Assembly: GCA_902762305.1 (NCBI GenBank)
Contig: CACWNW010000020.1
Span: 1-40,473, forward strand
Direction of reading: 5' to 3'
DNA from: Fibrobacter succinogenes
GTDB lineage: Bacteria; Fibrobacterota; Fibrobacteria; Fibrobacterales; Fibrobacteraceae
Length of the DNA: 40,473 bases
Shown: positions 1 through 8,464 of the stretch, piece after piece
How positions within the stretch are numbered: position 1 is the first letter of the stretch
Layout of the letters: every line of letters begins with the position of its first letter
The notes under the pieces: generated by a model
What the model saw: only the letters and a program-made list of their open reading frames with translations
Told to the model about the DNA's origin: nothing
The model's database searches: none
Made by a program: the position numbers and the translations under genes

Positions 1-272
1 GGCGCCCAGATGTCTATCATGTTCGGCGCGTACTTGTAAAGCCACCTCGAGAATTCAGGCATGGCGGGCTCGCCATTCTTCCAGTTCAGCGCATCTTCGG
101 AAAACTGCATCAGCATGTGGTTATCCGTCGTCGCGAGCGCATAGCCATCCTCGTAACGGATGATGTCCGGGTCATGCCCCGCCCAGCGAGTCTCCTTCGC
201 GTACCAATCGGCCGCAAAGGCCTGCCCCGCCAGCAGTGCAGAAAGTACAAAAACCACGTTGAATCTTTTCAT
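1..272 (-). CDS. Glycoside hydrolase family 43 (arabinanase-like), N-terminal part
   Basis: Only the first 90 codons lie in the window; the gene runs off the left edge. The product starts MKRFNVVFVLSALLAGQAFA, a clear Sec signal peptide ending at an AFA-A site, so the enzyme is exported. The mature part carries HDPDIIRYEDGYALATT followed by FSEDALNWK and, at the edge, MIDIWAP. That is the usual order of the first GH43 five-bladed propeller motifs: the HDP motif with the general-base Asp, the S-x-D-x-x-W stretch, then the WAP motif. GH43 enzymes cut arabinan, arabinoxylan or xylo-oligosaccharides. The endo-arabinanase-like subfamilies fit best, but the specificity cannot be set from 90 residues. 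The start is supported by GAGG 5 bases before the ATG. A possible -10 (TATATT) lies about 28 bases further up, so this gene has a conventional leader. Confidence 0.8.
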   Translation of the reverse strand, partial: MKRFNVVFVLSALLAGQAFAADWYAKETRWAGHDPDIIRYEDGYALATTDNHMLMQFSEDALNWKNGEPAMPEFSRWLYKYAPNMIDIWA

Positions 273-418
273 AACGCCTCGCTTTCCACACATCCAAGGT
301 AAATATACAATAAAAAGTAGATAGGAGAATGCGACTGGAGGCAACTGGACTGACGTTTGTTTCGCGAAATAAGTTATATTGCATAAAAAATCCAACATTC
401 TACTGGGGCGATGACTGC

Positions 419-1348
419 ATGGCTAGATTCGGTAAAATTGCTGCTATAGGTTGCCTTATTCCGATAGGCCTTGTGGCTCTTATTCCGCTTTTTGCATGGG
501 GATGTTCTAAGTTCATCGATATCGACAGCAAATGGATTAAGAAGGGAATATCGGACGCTTTTGAAAAAGAAGAATTCTCGTTTGACGCTCAATTCGAGTT
601 TCATCAAGAAGGTTCTTCATCGGAAGATATAACATCACTCATCTTACTAGGGACCTTGAAGCAAAAAAGTCTTTTTGGAAAGGAATTGCTAGTAGCTTTG
701 CAAACGAAAGATAATGGCAACACCTGGAAAATGGTGAATAACAGCATAGGCGCAGATTCGGATTTTAGAGACGGTGCAGAAAGTTGGGAATATTTCGGGG
801 TGGCCGTATTGAACGGGAAAATCGGAAAAGTTTACTCGAATGTAAAGGATTCCGTTTCCTCGTTTGGCAAATCGATTATTTTAGAAAAGAGAAGTACATA
901 CAATAAGCATTTTGGGGATTGCAGCAGCGAACTGGTTTTTGCCCAGGAAGACCCGAACTGGTTTATTTGCGGATATGACAACAAGTATTCTTCGACACAC
1001 GAAATTCGCGTCTTACATAAGACAGAAGGTTCATCCAAGATACAAAGTTCATTTCCCAACAAATGGCATCTGTTTCGTACAGAAAATGGGCGCATATACG
1101 ATTTTCACGTCAAGGGAAACATGATGGCAGCAGCCATCGTATTCGATAGAGGTCCTACAACTTGGCTGCACTACCTGTACTATAGCGTCGATGGCGGCAA
1201 AAACTGGAAAAACGAAAAGCTTCCAAATATCTCTGACGCACGCTTGGTAATCAGTGACAATAAAATTGCGGTACTCGGGTTAGAAAACTTCTACAACGAA
1301 GGCTGGGTCCGCGTCCATATTTTAACAATGCCGAATCCGAAAAAATAA
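419..1348 (+). CDS. Membrane-anchored Asp-box (BNR-like) protein, copy 1
   Basis: A 309-residue protein of unknown function. Residues about 5-28 form one hydrophobic segment, probably an uncleaved N-terminal membrane anchor, and the rest would face the periplasm. Two Asp-box motifs are visible, TKDNGNTW (96-103) and SVDGGKNW (256-263); such motifs mark turns in beta-propeller blades of sialidase-like and sortilin-like folds. It is a diverged paralogue of the next gene, which starts 13 bases after its stop and has the same layout, so the two are probably one transcript. I chose the ATG at 419 because the anchor follows it directly and GGGGCG lies about 8 bases upstream; the frame stays open back to 329. 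The gene is more AT-rich than its neighbours. No catalytic residues are recognisable, so I assign no enzymatic role. Confidence 0.75.
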   Translation: MARFGKIAAIGCLIPIGLVALIPLFAWGCSKFIDIDSKWIKKGISDAFEKEEFSFDAQFEFHQEGSSSEDITSLILLGTLKQKSLFGKELLVALQTKDNGNTWKMVNNSIGADSDFRDGAESWEYFGVAVLNGKIGKVYSNVKDSVSSFGKSIILEKRSTYNKHFGDCSSELVFAQEDPNWFICGYDNKYSSTHEIRVLHKTEGSSKIQSSFPNKWHLFRTENGRIYDFHVKGNMMAAAIVFDRGPTTWLHYLYYSVDGGKNWKNEKLPNISDARLVISDNKIAVLGLENFYNEGWVRVHILTMPNPKK

Positions 1349-1361
1349 GTCCGTTGGTATC

Positions 1362-2309
1362 ATGAGTACAAAGAAAAAGATTGCCATTATAATTTTCGCC
1401 ATCCCTTTCATCGCGTCTATCTTGATTGCGGTCAAGTTTTGTTTGTTCTTGTCGGATATAGAAATGCCTTCAGAAGCGTTTATTGAAAAGACCGTCAAGC
1501 ATGAGAAATTTAAGAATTTTATCATAGATGAAATGAAGGTGCAGAACCTCGACACAATCTATCTATTCGGCACATACCGCGACAAGGGCGTTTCCGTTCT
1601 CAGAACATTCGATGGCGGCGCTTCTTGGAATGCAGTCTTGATTAATGACAAGTCTTTTTTGTCGTCATTCTTTCTCATAGAAGACTATGCGATTCTAGAT
1701 AATTACGAGCAGCAGGGTGCTACTGAAAGTTCGATATACGTTTCGAACGGAGATTACTCAGAGTGGAAATTTATCGGAAGCTACAAGCACAACGAGGGCA
1801 AGTATTTTCAGGCTTCCCGTATAAAAGATTCTACGCAGACCGAACATCTGGAATTCATAGCCGGGCAGAGGAATTCGCCCCACCCAGCATCTTTCGTCCG
1901 TCATGGAAATGCGCTATTTGCAAGGGGCGACACTAGCTGGATTGTCGGTTCCATGCGCAACCAACTCTTTTTTTACCGGCTAGAGAACGAAAAGGCGCAA
2001 TTGCAACTGAAAACTGATTTCACGGACGACGAAGAAATCCATCTTTCATTTGATGATTTCTTTGTAGAAGACAAATTCATTGCAGTCATCGTTTCGGACG
2101 ACAAGAGCACTTTAAATTTAAATAGGCATTCATTCCTATTCTACAGCGTTGACGGCGGTCGCTCCTGGAAAAAGGAAAAAATCTCGCCGACTAAAATTTT
2201 TTACAGAATCCAACTTGATGGCGACAAGATTGTTCTTGCTTATTGCGATTCGTCGTATTTCTCGCTCACGATCTTGGCCCTGCCCATCCATTCATCTGCT
2301 CAAGAATAA
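1362..2309 (+). CDS. Membrane-anchored Asp-box (BNR-like) protein, copy 2
   Basis: A 315-residue paralogue of the preceding gene, with the same plan: a short Lys-rich N-terminus, one hydrophobic segment at about 7-31, then a long exported domain. The Asp-boxes are RTFDGGASW (81-89) and SVDGGRSW (262-269), at nearly the same positions as in copy 1. The FYSVDGG stretch matches YYSVDGG of copy 1 while most other sequence has drifted, which indicates an old tandem duplication. Between the boxes are several aromatic, strand-like segments, as expected for a partial beta-propeller. Like copy 1 it is AT-rich compared with the neighbouring efflux genes. The function is unknown. The gene converges on the RND pump gene, with only 32 bases between the two stops. 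Confidence 0.75.
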   Translation: MSTKKKIAIIIFAIPFIASILIAVKFCLFLSDIEMPSEAFIEKTVKHEKFKNFIIDEMKVQNLDTIYLFGTYRDKGVSVLRTFDGGASWNAVLINDKSFLSSFFLIEDYAILDNYEQQGATESSIYVSNGDYSEWKFIGSYKHNEGKYFQASRIKDSTQTEHLEFIAGQRNSPHPASFVRHGNALFARGDTSWIVGSMRNQLFFYRLENEKAQLQLKTDFTDDEEIHLSFDDFFVEDKFIAVIVSDDKSTLNLNRHSFLFYSVDGGRSWKKEKISPTKIFYRIQLDGDKIVLAYCDSSYFSLTILALPIHSSAQE

Positions 2310-2341
2310 ACGAAGGCTTCTTCAAGAAAGCGTTTTTTGCT

Positions 2342-5300
2342 TTACGCCATCTTGCTCGCATCAATCGCCTTGCCGGATTCGACCTTGCCCGCAAAGAAGC
2401 TATAAGCCGCAGGCACGATGAACAGCGAGAGGAACGTGGCAAACGTGAGGCCACCCGCAATGGCGATGCCCATCGCGATGCGGCTCGGGGTGCCGGTCAT
2501 GATGAGCGGCACCGCGCCCAACACCGTCGAAAGGCTCGTCATGAGGATTGGGCGGAAGCGGCGTTCCGCCGCCATCCGAGCCGCTTCAAGCTTGCTGCAC
2601 CCGGTATTCGCCGCAATCTGGTTCGCAAATTCCACAATCAAGATACCGTTCTTCGTCACGAGCGCGATAAGCAATATAAGCGCAATCTCGCTAAAGATAT
2701 TGAGCGTTTGGCCCGTGATGAACAGGAAGGCAAGCGCACCCGCGAGCGCGAGAGGTACCGTAAAGAATATCACGAAGGGAGCGCGGAAGCTTTCGAACTG
2801 TCCTGCAAGCACCAGGAACACGAGCGCAAGTGCAAGCAGGAACACGATGTAGAGCCCGCTGGAACTTTCCTCGAACTCCTTCGAGGACCCGCTCAATGCG
2901 GTACTCACGCTCGGGTAATCCTTCAGGAGGTGCTTCGCTATCCGGCGCATCTCTTCCACGCCGTCGCCAATCGTCTTGCCCGGCACAAGGCCCGCCTGGA
3001 TGGTGGCGGCAGAGAATCGGTTGAATCGCGGGAGCGACGGCGATGCGGACTGCTCGCTGAACGTGATGAAGTTGTCGAGGCTCACGAGTTCGCCCTTTCC
3101 GTTCTTCACGGTAAGCATCGAGATGTCCTCGGGCGTGCTCCTGTACTGGTACCCCACCGCGCCGATAATATCGTACTGGCGACCGTCCTTATAAAATTCA
3201 CCATAACTCTGGTCGCTTATCGCAAGTTGCACCGCCTGTGCGATGTCGTTCACCGAAACGCCTTCCTCATTCGCCTTGTCGCGCAAGATCTCAATATGGA
3301 GTTCGGGCTTCGTGAATCTCAGGTTCGTATTCACCACGCTGAACACCGGGCTCTTGCTCGCCTCTTCTTCGAACTTGGGCACGAGCGTGCGGAGAATTTC
3401 GATATTCGGGGCCTGCAGCACGAACTGGACCGGCAGGCCACCGCGCTGCGTACTGATGCTCTGCGGTTCGAAAACCATCACGCGCAAGTCGGGGTATTCG
3501 TTACCGAGCACCTGGATGGCGCGCGCAATCTCGCTCTGCGGGCGACGCGCCTTCTTGTTGTCGTTCAGGAATATGCGCATTCTCGAGTTGCCCGCATTCC
3601 ACGCACCCGCCTGGATTTCGGAATACTCGTTGGTGTCCATGAGCGCAATGACTTCTTCGGCAAAAGCGTCGGCCATGCGCTTGGTGCGCGTAAGCGTCAC
3701 GCCCTCGGGCATGTTCATGTTCACCATGACCGCATTGGAGTCTTCCGTCGGGGCCATTTCGCTACTCATGTTGTTGAAGCAGAAATACGCGATGGCCAAG
3801 AGCCCCGCCACTACCGGGAAAAGCAAGAAGCGCAGCTTGAGGAACAGCCCGAGAAGCACGGCGTAAATGCGGTTAAGCCAGTTAAAGAACGGCTCGGTGA
3901 CACGGAAGAACCAGCCCTGTTTCTGGCGACTCAGGAACTTGGAACAGAGCATCGGCGAGAGCGTAAGTGCACAGAGCGTCGAGAGGAACACCGTACCGAT
4001 CATCACCGCCACGAACTCGCGGAACAGGAGGCCCGTAGTACCGCCCAGCGCAAGCACCGGAACGAACACGGCCATGAGCACCACAGATGTCGCAATCACC
4101 GCAAAGAAGATTTCATTTGTACCCGCGACCGCCGCCTGCTTGGGAGTCATGCCGCGTTCAATCTTGTGGTAGATGTTTTCCACAATCACGATGGCATCGT
4201 CCACCACGAGGCCAATCGCCAGGACCATCGCAAGCAAGGTCAGCACGTTGATACTGAACCCGCACAGATACAGCACGAAGAAGCTTCCGATAACGGCCAC
4301 CGGCACCACCACCATCGGGATGAGCGTCGTGCGGGCCTGCCGCAGGAAGGCAAAGATAATCGCAATCACCAGCAGGAACGCGATGAAGATGGTCTCCACC
4401 ACCTCCTTGATGGAAGCGCGGATGTTGATGGAAGTATCGCGCCCGTAAAGCACCTGCACGCCTTCGGGAATTTCGCGGCGGATATCCTCCACGCGCCTGT
4501 AGAACTCGTTCGCGATTTCCACGTGGTTACTACCCGGCTGCGCCATCAGGGCGAGCGTGATGGAGTTCTTGCCGTTACGGCGGAACCCGGTACGCGTATC
4601 CTTCGGTTCGTAATGGATATCCGCCACATCGGAAATGCGGATGACGGTCCCGTCGGCAGCCGTCTTTACCGCGATATTCTCGAACGATTTCGGGTCGAGA
4701 ATGCGGCCCAGCGTGCGGATAGAAAGTGTCGTCTCGCTACCTTCGATGGAGCCGGAGGGCAATTCCAGGTTGCCGCGCTTGAGCGCCGCCGACATCTCGG
4801 CACCCGAAACGCCAAGGGCCTGCAGACGCACAGGGTCAATCCACAGGCGCACTGTCGGGCGTTTCTCGCCCCAGATGGCGACTTCCGACACACCGTTGAT
4901 GGTCTGCAGGCGCTCCTTCACAAAGTTGTTCGCGATTTCGGAAACTTCCATCGGGTCGAGCTTGTCGCTCACGAGGCTCACCATCAATATCGGGTCGTTG
5001 TCGCTATCGGACTTGTAGACCGTCGGCTCGTCCACATCGTCGGGGAGTCTGCGGCGCACGCGGCTCACGCGGTCGCGGATTTCGTTCGCGGCCGCCTCCA
5101 AATCCATGCCCGTCTCGAATTCAATATTGATGAACGAGAAGCCGTCTCGGCTCGTGGAGGTAAGCGCCTTGATACCGGAAGCGCTGTTGATGGAGGCTTC
5201 GAGGATTTCGGTAACTTCCGCCTCCACCACTGCAGCGTTAGCGCCCGGGTACGACGTACGTACCTGGATAAGCGGATAGTCTACGTTCGGGTATTCGCGC

Positions 5301-5401
5301 ACGCCCAAGTTAGTGGCACCAAAAGCGCCGAGCAAGATGATGACAAGCGCCATCACTGTCATGAGCACCGGGCGACGTACGGAAAGGTTCGCGACACTCA
5401 T
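2342..5401 (-). CDS. RND efflux pump, HAE1 (AcrB/MexB-like) family
   Basis: A 1019-residue inner-membrane transporter of normal family length. RND pumps take drugs, detergents or other amphiphiles from the membrane or periplasm and, with an adaptor and an outer-membrane channel, push them out using the proton gradient. The first membrane helix is near the N-terminus (MSVANLSVRRPVLMTVMALV). The TM4 motif is VVDDAIVIVENI, with the paired Asp at 401-402 that match AcrB D407/D408. The TM10 motif is LVTKNGILIVEF, with Lys 917 matching AcrB K940, followed by RRFRPILMTSL with Arg 950. The full proton relay is therefore present, in contrast to the second RND pump at 25011..28148. It starts 6 bases after the adaptor gene's stop, so the two form one operon. 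No TolC gene is linked, so it may borrow the TolC-like channel encoded at 22511. Confidence 0.95.
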   Translation of the reverse strand: MSVANLSVRRPVLMTVMALVIILLGAFGATNLGVREYPNVDYPLIQVRTSYPGANAAVVEAEVTEILEASINSASGIKALTSTSRDGFSFINIEFETGMDLEAAANEIRDRVSRVRRRLPDDVDEPTVYKSDSDNDPILMVSLVSDKLDPMEVSEIANNFVKERLQTINGVSEVAIWGEKRPTVRLWIDPVRLQALGVSGAEMSAALKRGNLELPSGSIEGSETTLSIRTLGRILDPKSFENIAVKTAADGTVIRISDVADIHYEPKDTRTGFRRNGKNSITLALMAQPGSNHVEIANEFYRRVEDIRREIPEGVQVLYGRDTSINIRASIKEVVETIFIAFLLVIAIIFAFLRQARTTLIPMVVVPVAVIGSFFVLYLCGFSINVLTLLAMVLAIGLVVDDAIVIVENIYHKIERGMTPKQAAVAGTNEIFFAVIATSVVLMAVFVPVLALGGTTGLLFREFVAVMIGTVFLSTLCALTLSPMLCSKFLSRQKQGWFFRVTEPFFNWLNRIYAVLLGLFLKLRFLLFPVVAGLLAIAYFCFNNMSSEMAPTEDSNAVMVNMNMPEGVTLTRTKRMADAFAEEVIALMDTNEYSEIQAGAWNAGNSRMRIFLNDNKKARRPQSEIARAIQVLGNEYPDLRVMVFEPQSISTQRGGLPVQFVLQAPNIEILRTLVPKFEEEASKSPVFSVVNTNLRFTKPELHIEILRDKANEEGVSVNDIAQAVQLAISDQSYGEFYKDGRQYDIIGAVGYQYRSTPEDISMLTVKNGKGELVSLDNFITFSEQSASPSLPRFNRFSAATIQAGLVPGKTIGDGVEEMRRIAKHLLKDYPSVSTALSGSSKEFEESSSGLYIVFLLALALVFLVLAGQFESFRAPFVIFFTVPLALAGALAFLFITGQTLNIFSEIALILLIALVTKNGILIVEFANQIAANTGCSKLEAARMAAERRFRPILMTSLSTVLGAVPLIMTGTPSRIAMGIAIAGGLTFATFLSLFIVPAAYSFFAGKVESGKAIDASKMA

Positions 5402-5407
5402 CCGCGT

Positions 5408-6556
5408 TTACTCCACTTCGTAATCGGCGTTGTGGCGGATTTCACGGATGCGCACAGAAATGCCTTCGCGCAGGCTAATGAGGCCCGAGGTAATCACGGT
5501 ATCGCCCTCGTCGAGCCCTCCGGTCACATCGACCGTAATGGGCGTGCGGAGCCCGGTCTGTACGTGCTTGATTTTCGCCTTCCCGCCGGTAGCCACGAAC
5601 ACGTAGGCGCCGTCCTTGTCGAGCGTAAACGCTTCTGCCGGAATCGGGATGCTCTTGGCCACACCCGACAGCATGGCAACGTTCACCTTCGCATAAGAAC
5701 CAGCGAGGAGCTCGCCCCCTACGTTATTGACTTCCACCAGCACCTGGCGGGTACGGCTGCTTTCTGAAAGCCCCGCTTCGAGCGCCTTCACCTTGCCGCT
5801 TGCAGAAATATTGCGTTCCTCGTCCTTGAGTTCCACGGCATCGCCCGGCTTGAGGGCCGACGCATAGCGCTGCGGAAGCGCGAACTTTGCCTTGAGTTTC
5901 TTGACTTCGCTAAGGGAGGCAACCGACGTGCCCGTCGTGAGCCAGGCGCCCACCGAAACGTTCACGAACCCGAGCTTGCCTGCAAACGGGGCCCGCACTT
6001 CGGTCTTTGCAATCTGCGCCTTGATGAGTTCCACCGAAGCTTCTGCCGACTTGAGCGAGGCCTCGGCACTTTCCATGTCGGCCTTCGTCGCACCGTCCTT
6101 CTCGTAGAGTCCCTTCGCACGGTCGTACTTCTGCTGGGCGAGCTGCTTGTTCGATTCAGCCTGCTTGAGCTGCGCCCTGAGTTCGGAATCGTCAATCTTT
6201 GCAAGGAGCGAGCCCTTCTGCACCTGGGCGCCGTCCTTCGCATAAAGGTTCATGAGCCTGCCGGAGGTTGCCGCCGTAAGTTCAACATTGTTCAGCGGTT
6301 CAAGGGTCGCCATAGCCGAAAAATCCTTGGCCGCACGGTGGGATTCGGCAATATAGCCTTCCACGGCAATCTCGCGAGCAGGCCTGCCTCCCGGGCCACC
6401 CTTACCGCCAGGGCCGCCTTTTCCGCCCGGGGCTCCTTTTGCACCAGGAGCAGGAGAATCGCCGCCACCGCAGGCAGCCAGGAATACAGAAACAAAAATG
6501 GAAATAAAGATCTTTTTCACGCTTTTTAGATGCATATCGGGTAAAAATGGTTGCAT
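5408..6556 (-). CDS. RND periplasmic adaptor (membrane fusion) lipoprotein with collagen-like linker
   Basis: A 382-residue HlyD/AcrA-type adaptor that would link the following RND pump to an outer-membrane channel. The signal sequence ends in the lipobox LAAC (Cys 29), so the mature protein is a lipoprotein. Directly after it come seven G-X-Y triplets (residues 38-58, with G-K and G-P variants), a collagen-like tether that is unusual in this family. Next are the first lipoyl half (near LEPLNNVELTAATSGRLMNL), a coiled-coil hairpin rich in Ala, Gln and Lys (about 125-195), the second lipoyl half (KTEVRAPFAGKLG) and beta-barrel domains. The start is uncertain: ATG at 6556 follows a TAAATT hexamer (6577-6582) and GGGGAA, while an in-frame ATG at 6535 would also leave a good signal peptide. 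It lies 44 bases after the CE2 gene on the same strand. Confidence 0.9.
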   Translation of the reverse strand: MQPFLPDMHLKSVKKIFISIFVSVFLAACGGGDSPAPGAKGAPGGKGGPGGKGGPGGRPAREIAVEGYIAESHRAAKDFSAMATLEPLNNVELTAATSGRLMNLYAKDGAQVQKGSLLAKIDDSELRAQLKQAESNKQLAQQKYDRAKGLYEKDGATKADMESAEASLKSAEASVELIKAQIAKTEVRAPFAGKLGFVNVSVGAWLTTGTSVASLSEVKKLKAKFALPQRYASALKPGDAVELKDEERNISASGKVKALEAGLSESSRTRQVLVEVNNVGGELLAGSYAKVNVAMLSGVAKSIPIPAEAFTLDKDGAYVFVATGGKAKIKHVQTGLRTPITVDVTGGLDEGDTVITSGLISLREGISVRIREIRHNADYEVE

Positions 6557-6600
6557 TTCAAAAAAATTTCCCCGAAAATTTAGAAAAAATCGTTATTTTC

Positions 6601-7737
6601 CTAGTTCCAGCCGAACTCCGAGCGCATCCACGCACTCAGCTTCTCGGCATCCTCCCGAGCCTCGTCCGTAACCGGATGCGGATCCAAGCCATGCGAGGAA
6701 TTTTCCCTAGGCTCAAATGAAAAACGGTACAGGCCCGTCAGGCCCTCCTTTTCGAGCGTTTCCTTCACCAAATCCAAGTATTGGCGGCACATGACCATAT
6801 ATTCGCCAGTAAGCATCGGGCCATCCAGAAGCACAATTCTCGCATTCGGATGGTAAGAATGTACTTTCCGCACAAAATCAAGTGCCGAATCCACAAACTT
6901 GGTGGAATCGTTCTTCCCGCTCGCAAAATCGTTCGTCCCCAAATTGATTACAACAACATCCGGATGCCACTTGTCATGGTCCCACGGCACAACCGAGGTC
7001 GAATGCGTTCCCGTCCTGTCGTACACAACAGGCAGAGTGAGCGTCGACGATCCGTCCACATTGATATAAAGCCCATGCCCGCTGCTGCACACGATACGCG
7101 CATCGGCATCGAGAATTTTCGCAGTCTGCCCCGCATAGCTATAAAAAGAACTTTCGTAGGCAAGGTCGAATTCCATACCCACCACAGGCACCAGAACATC
7201 GTAACCGCACGTGATGGAGTTCCCGACAAATTCGATTTTCCGTTCCGGCAATTCGGGCAGAAGTTCCTTTTTCACTTCCCCATTGACACGCATTCCATAC
7301 AGGAACCAGTCGCCTAAATTGCTTTCGCTCCTTTTATATAGGGTAACAACATGCGGGCCATAAGGCAGGCCCGAAACAACAGGAACAAAAGTCGGGGATT
7401 CTTCGGATTTGGCTACAAGTACCACAGAAGACGGGGATTCCTCCCCATCCACAAAAATATCCAAGAAAACAACATCGTTCGTCCAGTTCATCGCTTGGAG
7501 GTCGGTCCCGATAAAAGCAATCGTGACAGCGGAAGCCGACCACGACAAAATCAAGACATCGCCCTTCTCATAATTAGCCCGACCCGAAACAAGCAAGGCA
7601 TCCGAATCGTAGGGGACAAACGTCCATTCCTGCGACAAGTCTCCATCAAGATTTTCAGAAACGGCAGCACTATTGCTGCAAGAACCCAACAGCAAGGGGA
7701 AAATCAGTAAAACAAGTAAACCGATATACCTTGCCAT
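6601..7737 (-). CDS. SGNH-type esterase lipoprotein, carbohydrate esterase family 2-like
   Basis: A 378-residue exported lipoprotein with signal peptide MARYIGLLVLLIFPLLLGSC and lipid-anchored Cys 20. Residues about 35-155 look like the N-terminal beta-sandwich of CE2 esterases, ending in GDWFLYGMRVNGEV. The C-terminal SGNH hydrolase domain has the nucleophile block FVGNSITCGYD (Ser 174; GNSI instead of the usual GDSI), the Asn block NLGTND (Asn 269) and the His block GLDPHP (His 354). CE2 enzymes remove acetyl groups from xylan, glucomannan or cello-oligosaccharides, which fits plant-fibre breakdown, but the substrate is inferred. A TAAATT hexamer lies 6 bases before the ATG and there is no Shine-Dalgarno site, so the message may be leaderless. 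The gene could read through into the RND adaptor 44 bases downstream, although that gene has its own -10-like site. Confidence 0.82.
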   Translation of the reverse strand: MARYIGLLVLLIFPLLLGSCSNSAAVSENLDGDLSQEWTFVPYDSDALLVSGRANYEKGDVLILSWSASAVTIAFIGTDLQAMNWTNDVVFLDIFVDGEESPSSVVLVAKSEESPTFVPVVSGLPYGPHVVTLYKRSESNLGDWFLYGMRVNGEVKKELLPELPERKIEFVGNSITCGYDVLVPVVGMEFDLAYESSFYSYAGQTAKILDADARIVCSSGHGLYINVDGSSTLTLPVVYDRTGTHSTSVVPWDHDKWHPDVVVINLGTNDFASGKNDSTKFVDSALDFVRKVHSYHPNARIVLLDGPMLTGEYMVMCRQYLDLVKETLEKEGLTGLYRFSFEPRENSSHGLDPHPVTDEAREDAEKLSAWMRSEFGWN

Positions 7738-7753
7738 ATTGGAAATTTATCGC

Positions 7754-8464
7754 CTAGAATTTCACATTCAGCAGCAATCCGCCACCATCGTCAAAGAATT
7801 CCGGCACCACATTCATGCGCTGCGAGAAAGCCTTCGAAGACGTCGCCCTGTAGATGCGCATGGCATCGAGCATCGAGACCACGCGGTTTATCACGAGCGC
7901 ACCCACCGACACTTGGAACACGATACGGCTCACACGGAAATGACGCATGCGGTTCTTGAATTCCTCGATATTTTCCGTCGATTCCGGATTATCGCTGCTG
8001 CCCCAGTCCCACTGGATGCTCTCGTCCAGGTCCGCATTCACATCCTTCCCGGCACGGATCATCGCCTGGTTGTAGTCCTCATCCATGTCGGGCGAAGAAT
8101 TCTGCCCCGCGACACCGCCGCGACTGCGGTAGCTACCTACCGTGTTGAGCAAAGAGATATCGCGACTGCCATTCGTGAGGCCGGCGTGGCTCACCGCATA
8201 GTTGTGCGCCGATGAGATATAGTGGTCCCCGATAAAGTACGAACTGATGGCGGCCAGCCACAGGGCGGCATCTGTCCAGACGAACGGGCGGACGAGCGAT
8301 TTTTCGCCCAGGTAGAGTTCGCCCATGCCCGGCAGAACGGCACTAGCACCGAGCGCAAGCCACAGGCTCTTGTCCTGGTTCTTGCTCACGCTTTCGTCCA
8401 CCGAGATAACCACCTGCGAAAAAGCGGCGGAGGCTGCCAATATCAAGGCCAACAGAATACGCAT
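7754..8464 (-). CDS. DUF5683-like membrane protein
   Basis: A 236-residue protein with a cleavable signal peptide (MRILLALILAASAAFSQ). It has the motif LPGMGELYLG, which matches the PGxGQxYxG signature of DUF5683-type proteins, followed by hydrophobic segments near 60-80 and again near 180-200 (FQVSVGALVINRVVSMLDA). The function is unknown. It is a shorter relative of the protein encoded just upstream (8464..9888): both have the PG-G-LY-G motif, a hydrophobic ALW segment, a Tyr-rich middle and a late VI-N-V-S-(I/M)-DA segment. Its ATG overlaps the upstream TGA by one base (TGATG), so translation of the two is probably coupled and the products may act together. The C-terminus ends in alternating hydrophobic residues (GGLLLNVKF), like an outer-membrane strand. 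Confidence 0.75.
   Translation of the reverse strand: MRILLALILAASAAFSQVVISVDESVSKNQDKSLWLALGASAVLPGMGELYLGEKSLVRPFVWTDAALWLAAISSYFIGDHYISSAHNYAVSHAGLTNGSRDISLLNTVGSYRSRGGVAGQNSSPDMDEDYNQAMIRAGKDVNADLDESIQWDWGSSDNPESTENIEEFKNRMRHFRVSRIVFQVSVGALVINRVVSMLDAMRIYRATSSKAFSQRMNVVPEFFDDGGGLLLNVKF

Noticed and set aside
2243-5767. An open frame of about 1170 codons on the plus strand
   Set aside because: It lies antisense to the RND pump and adaptor genes, is extremely rich in His, Arg and Glu, and arises from codon bias on the other strand.
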